Below, in pieces: positions 61,748 through 64,000 of a DNA stretch of 64,000 bases. The translations under genes and the position numbers were made by a program. The stretch covers positions 35,948,986 to 36,012,985 of the forward strand of contig JARWKL010000004.1 in assembly GCA_029961685.1 (NCBI GenBank), in the 5' to 3' direction. The notes below the pieces were generated by a model that was not told the DNA's origin, ran no database searches, and saw only the letters and a program-made list of their open reading frames with translations. Source of the DNA: Aristolochia californica. Lineage: Eukaryota; Streptophyta; Magnoliopsida; Piperales; Aristolochiaceae. Position 1 is the stretch's first letter. The number at the start of each line of letters is the position of its first letter.

Positions 61748-62640
61748 TCAAATAAAGGAATTTTTCTTGAGTAAACCCGTCAATGGTGCTGCCACTGGCC
61801 CATAGTTCTGAATAAATTTGTGGTAGTAGCCCGCAAGACCCAGGAAACCCCATAATGCAGAACACGACTGTGGTTGCGGCCACTCGTGAATAGCTCTGAT
61901 CTTCTCGGGATCCACCGTAACCCCCTCATGTGAGATAATGTGTCCCAGATATCCCACATGTGAAGCCGCAAAAGAACACTTGGAGTGTTTCAAATAGAGC
62001 TGATGTGCTCTTAACAAGTCGAAAACAATCCTCAAGTGTGCCAAGTGCTCCTCAACCGACTTGCTATATATCAAAATATCATCAAAAAATACAAGAACAA
62101 ATTTTCGAAGATAGGGGCTAAATACCTCGTTCATCAAAGCTTGAAAAGTGGAGGGTGCATTGGATAACCTGAACGGCATGACGACGAACTCAAAGTGGCC
62201 ATGGTGCGTGCGGAACGCCGTCTTCTCGATATCAGAGGGGTGCATTCGGACCTGATGGTATCCCGAACGGAGGTCGAGTTTGAATAACCACGACCCATGT
62301 AACTCATCCAGAAGCTCATCCACTACCGGAATCGGGAACTTGTCTTTTACTGTCTGCACATTCAACTCTCGATAATCCACGCAGAACCTTCATGTCCCAT
62401 CATGTTTCTTCACAAGTAAGACGGGTGAAGAGAATGGGGAGCGGCTGGGACGAATAAGACCCTGTTTCAACATCTCATGGCACTGACGCTCTATCTCATC
62501 CTTCTGAAGATGTGGGTAACGGTATGGTCACACGACCACTACCTCAGAACCTGGTTTCAGACAGATCCTGTGGTCACAGTGCCTCATGGGAGGCAACCCC
62601 GAAGGCACCTGGAAGAGGTCATAGAACTCCTCAACCAAAC
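61748..62640 (-). pseudogene. M4 reverse transcriptase
   Basis: 61748-62380, one frame: [100 protein letters not shown] (intact catalytic FFDD), [17 protein letters not shown]. The N-terminal part at 62381-62640 ([16 protein letters not shown]) is in another frame because of one stop and a shift. One Ser of SWLFSKLDL is lost as an in-frame codon. Confidence 0.9.
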
Positions 62641-63250
62641 CATCACTAGTACTGGCAGGCTGATCCTATGTCTGCAAAGTGTGTATGCGGTGGGTCCTGT
62701 CCACCTGACAGCCCTGTAAGAGCACCCGACTTTCAGCCAAATCAAAGCTCATGGTTAAAGCAGAAAAGTCCCACAGAATGGGCCCCAATGTTTGTAACCA
62801 TTTAATGCCTAAAACCATATCAAATCCCGCTAGGGGAATAACAAAAAATTCTGCATTAAATGAAGTAAATCCAATGGAAAAAGTTACCGCCTTACTAATC
62901 CCATAGCTAGGGACCTTCTCGCCATTGGCCACTGAGACGGTGGTTGTCGGATGAGTGTGTATCTGGAGCTGGAGATGCTGTGCGGCTGTCAAACTCAGAA
63001 AATTGTGTGTACTCCCCGAGTCGACTAGTCCCACCAGTTCTCGATCGATGACATGAGCTCGGACTTGCATTGTAGTAGGCGATTTCTGCCCAGTAATAGC
63101 ATGCAAGGATATCTCTGGTGGTTCCTCCTCGATAATATCCTCTGGTTCCTCTAGATCCTCTGAATCCTCCATCTCTAGCCAAAATAATCGTTTACATTGG
63201 TGTCCGACCCGATACTGCTCATCGCAGTTATAACAGAGATTTTTGGACCG
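62641..63250 (-). pseudogene. M4 zinc knuckle and protease
   Basis: Part of a 282-codon frame (62666-63514). NLCYNCDEQYRVGHQCKRLF is the intact C-x2-C-x7-H-x-C knuckle. ISLHAITGQKSPTTMQVRAH, ELVGLVDSGSTHNFLSLTAA (catalytic DSG), TVSVANGEKVPSYGISKAV, PLAGFDMVLGIKWLQTLGPI follow. The frame is open, so gag end and protease are probably functional in sequence. Confidence 0.9.
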
Positions 63251-64000
63251 CCTTTCTGCCATCTCCGCACTCGTCAATTTTTTTATAAAGCTCGGTAGGG
63301 AATTACCAGGGCGGGGATCGGCTACCCGAGTCGTAGTCGAAGTGTGTCTGGATGGTGCTACTGTAGATGCTCCCTGAGATGAATTATAGCGGCGCCCTTG
63401 CCACGTGGAGGAAGTGTTCCTCTCACTCGACCAACCCGACTTTCGTTGTTGCAACTGTTGTCGTTGTTCCATTGCTCGGGCCATATTCATGGCATGAGCT
63501 AGATCCGTGGGCATAAGGAGTTCTACCTCTAGTCGTAAATACTCATTGAGACCTGCTGGTCAACCAATACCCTCTCTCCAGCACGAGCCAACTTTTCCTG
63601 GAAGATTTTTTGATAGTGTTCCACTGAACCCGTTTGTCTCAATAGGACTAACTCTCCCAAGGGGTTGTTGTTGGCGGGAGGCCCAAATCTAACTGTGCAT
63701 AGATTTTTAAATTCGCCCCAAGTCATTCCCGATCTCTCTTTCTCTACTTGAGTCACCCATAACATGGCTTCATCTGTTATATGGAAAAAGGCTAGTTGCA
63801 CCTTATCCCATTCAGTAGTCCCTTGGTTCAAAAAAAAATTTCACATCTATGCAACCAAATTACGGGATCCACAGAACCATTGAAAGAGGGAAACTCTAAC
63901 TTGGTGTACCTTGGGATTGTGCCTCCATGCTGAGGTGCTTGGACAGCAGTGCGCCCAGGCCACTGCTCCCCTCTTCTGTGATATGGTTGAGCAACCTCTC
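63251..64000 (-). pseudogene. M4 gag, truncated by window edge
   Basis: 63251-63514 continues the protease frame upstream: DLAHAMNMARAMEQRQQLQQ, RKSGWSSERNTSSTWQGRRY. After a frameshift near 63515-63560 the frame 63529-63831 has FFHITDEAMLWVTQVEKERS, MTWGEFKNLCTVRFGPPANN, NPLGELVLLRQTGSVEHYQK. 63832-64000 is the N-terminal capsid part. Start codon and primer site lie beyond the window. Confidence 0.85.

Larger units (their letters stand above)
58930..64000 (-). mobile_element. M4: Ty3/gypsy chromovirus, best preserved M copy, runs off the window
   Basis: 3' LTR 58930-59838 (909 bp), polypurine tract CATGGGGAGGCAGA (59839-59852), then integrase, RNase H, RT, protease and most of gag in long frames. 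The 5' end is outside. Coding regions have only a few stops, so it is younger than M1 and M2. The chromodomain-like tail and the FFDDI RT motif are intact. Confidence 0.9.

Overview
The window is nuclear DNA from a flowering plant with a large, repeat-rich genome. It carries plant-type Ty3/gypsy chromovirus and Athila-like elements, Ty1/copia elements, miniature LTR elements primed by initiator tRNA-Met, and plant-type telomere-like motifs. I see no intact host gene, no tRNA or rRNA gene and no CRISPR array. Nearly every base belongs to an LTR retrotransposon, and the elements are stacked inside each other. Target-site duplications (TSDs) read on both sides of most insertions let the stack be taken apart. 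I name the elements locally: M = a chromovirus family on the minus strand, G = chromovirus families with LTRs starting TGTTATGGACT, C = copia, A/B/C/D = a non-coding LTR family, T = a miniature (TRIM-like) LTR family.

Left part (1-25.5 kb). A minus-strand chromovirus M1 (1660-25511) lacks its 5' LTR and is cut by five insertions: non-coding element A (2080-4750), chromovirus G1+ (4844-15217, TSD GCCCT), a tandem TRIM T1 (15402-16112), a solo LTR (16962-17354, TSD TATGA), and a composite of chromovirus G3 fused head-to-head to TRIM T2 (17517-22905, TSD CAATG). G1+ itself holds the nearly complete chromovirus G2 (8732-13915, TSD TAGTG).

Middle part (25.5-49.0 kb). Copia C2 is split by non-coding element B (27288-29816, TSD ATAAC) and by chromovirus M2 (29858-47704, TSD CCGTG). 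M2 is split by copia C1 (33518-45893). C1 is split by non-coding element C (41147-43696, TSD GAAAG) and by a composite TRIM T3 (34920-38934, TSD CATCC/CATTC). T3 carries spliced-looking pieces of host genes (acyl-CoA oxidase, calreticulin, a MINDY-type deubiquitinase), a poly(A) run, and the 3' end plus LTR of a chromovirus.

Right part (49.0-64 kb). A plus-strand copia scrap C3, a truncated non-coding element D, a 1.9-kb inverted repeat made of two Athila-type LTR copies, an Athila-like pol region with a recent TRIM T4 inserted (57748-58181, TSD ATACG, LTRs identical by eye), a gag-protease scrap F, and chromovirus M4, which runs off the right edge.

Most coding regions are broken by stops and frameshifts, so nothing here looks autonomous today. 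The most unusual content is the pair of composite elements whose structures suggest template switching during reverse transcription, with breakpoints at the primer binding site, and the capture of several host mRNAs by a TRIM-like element. The gag reading frame of three G families also begins inside the LTR and runs through the primer binding site.
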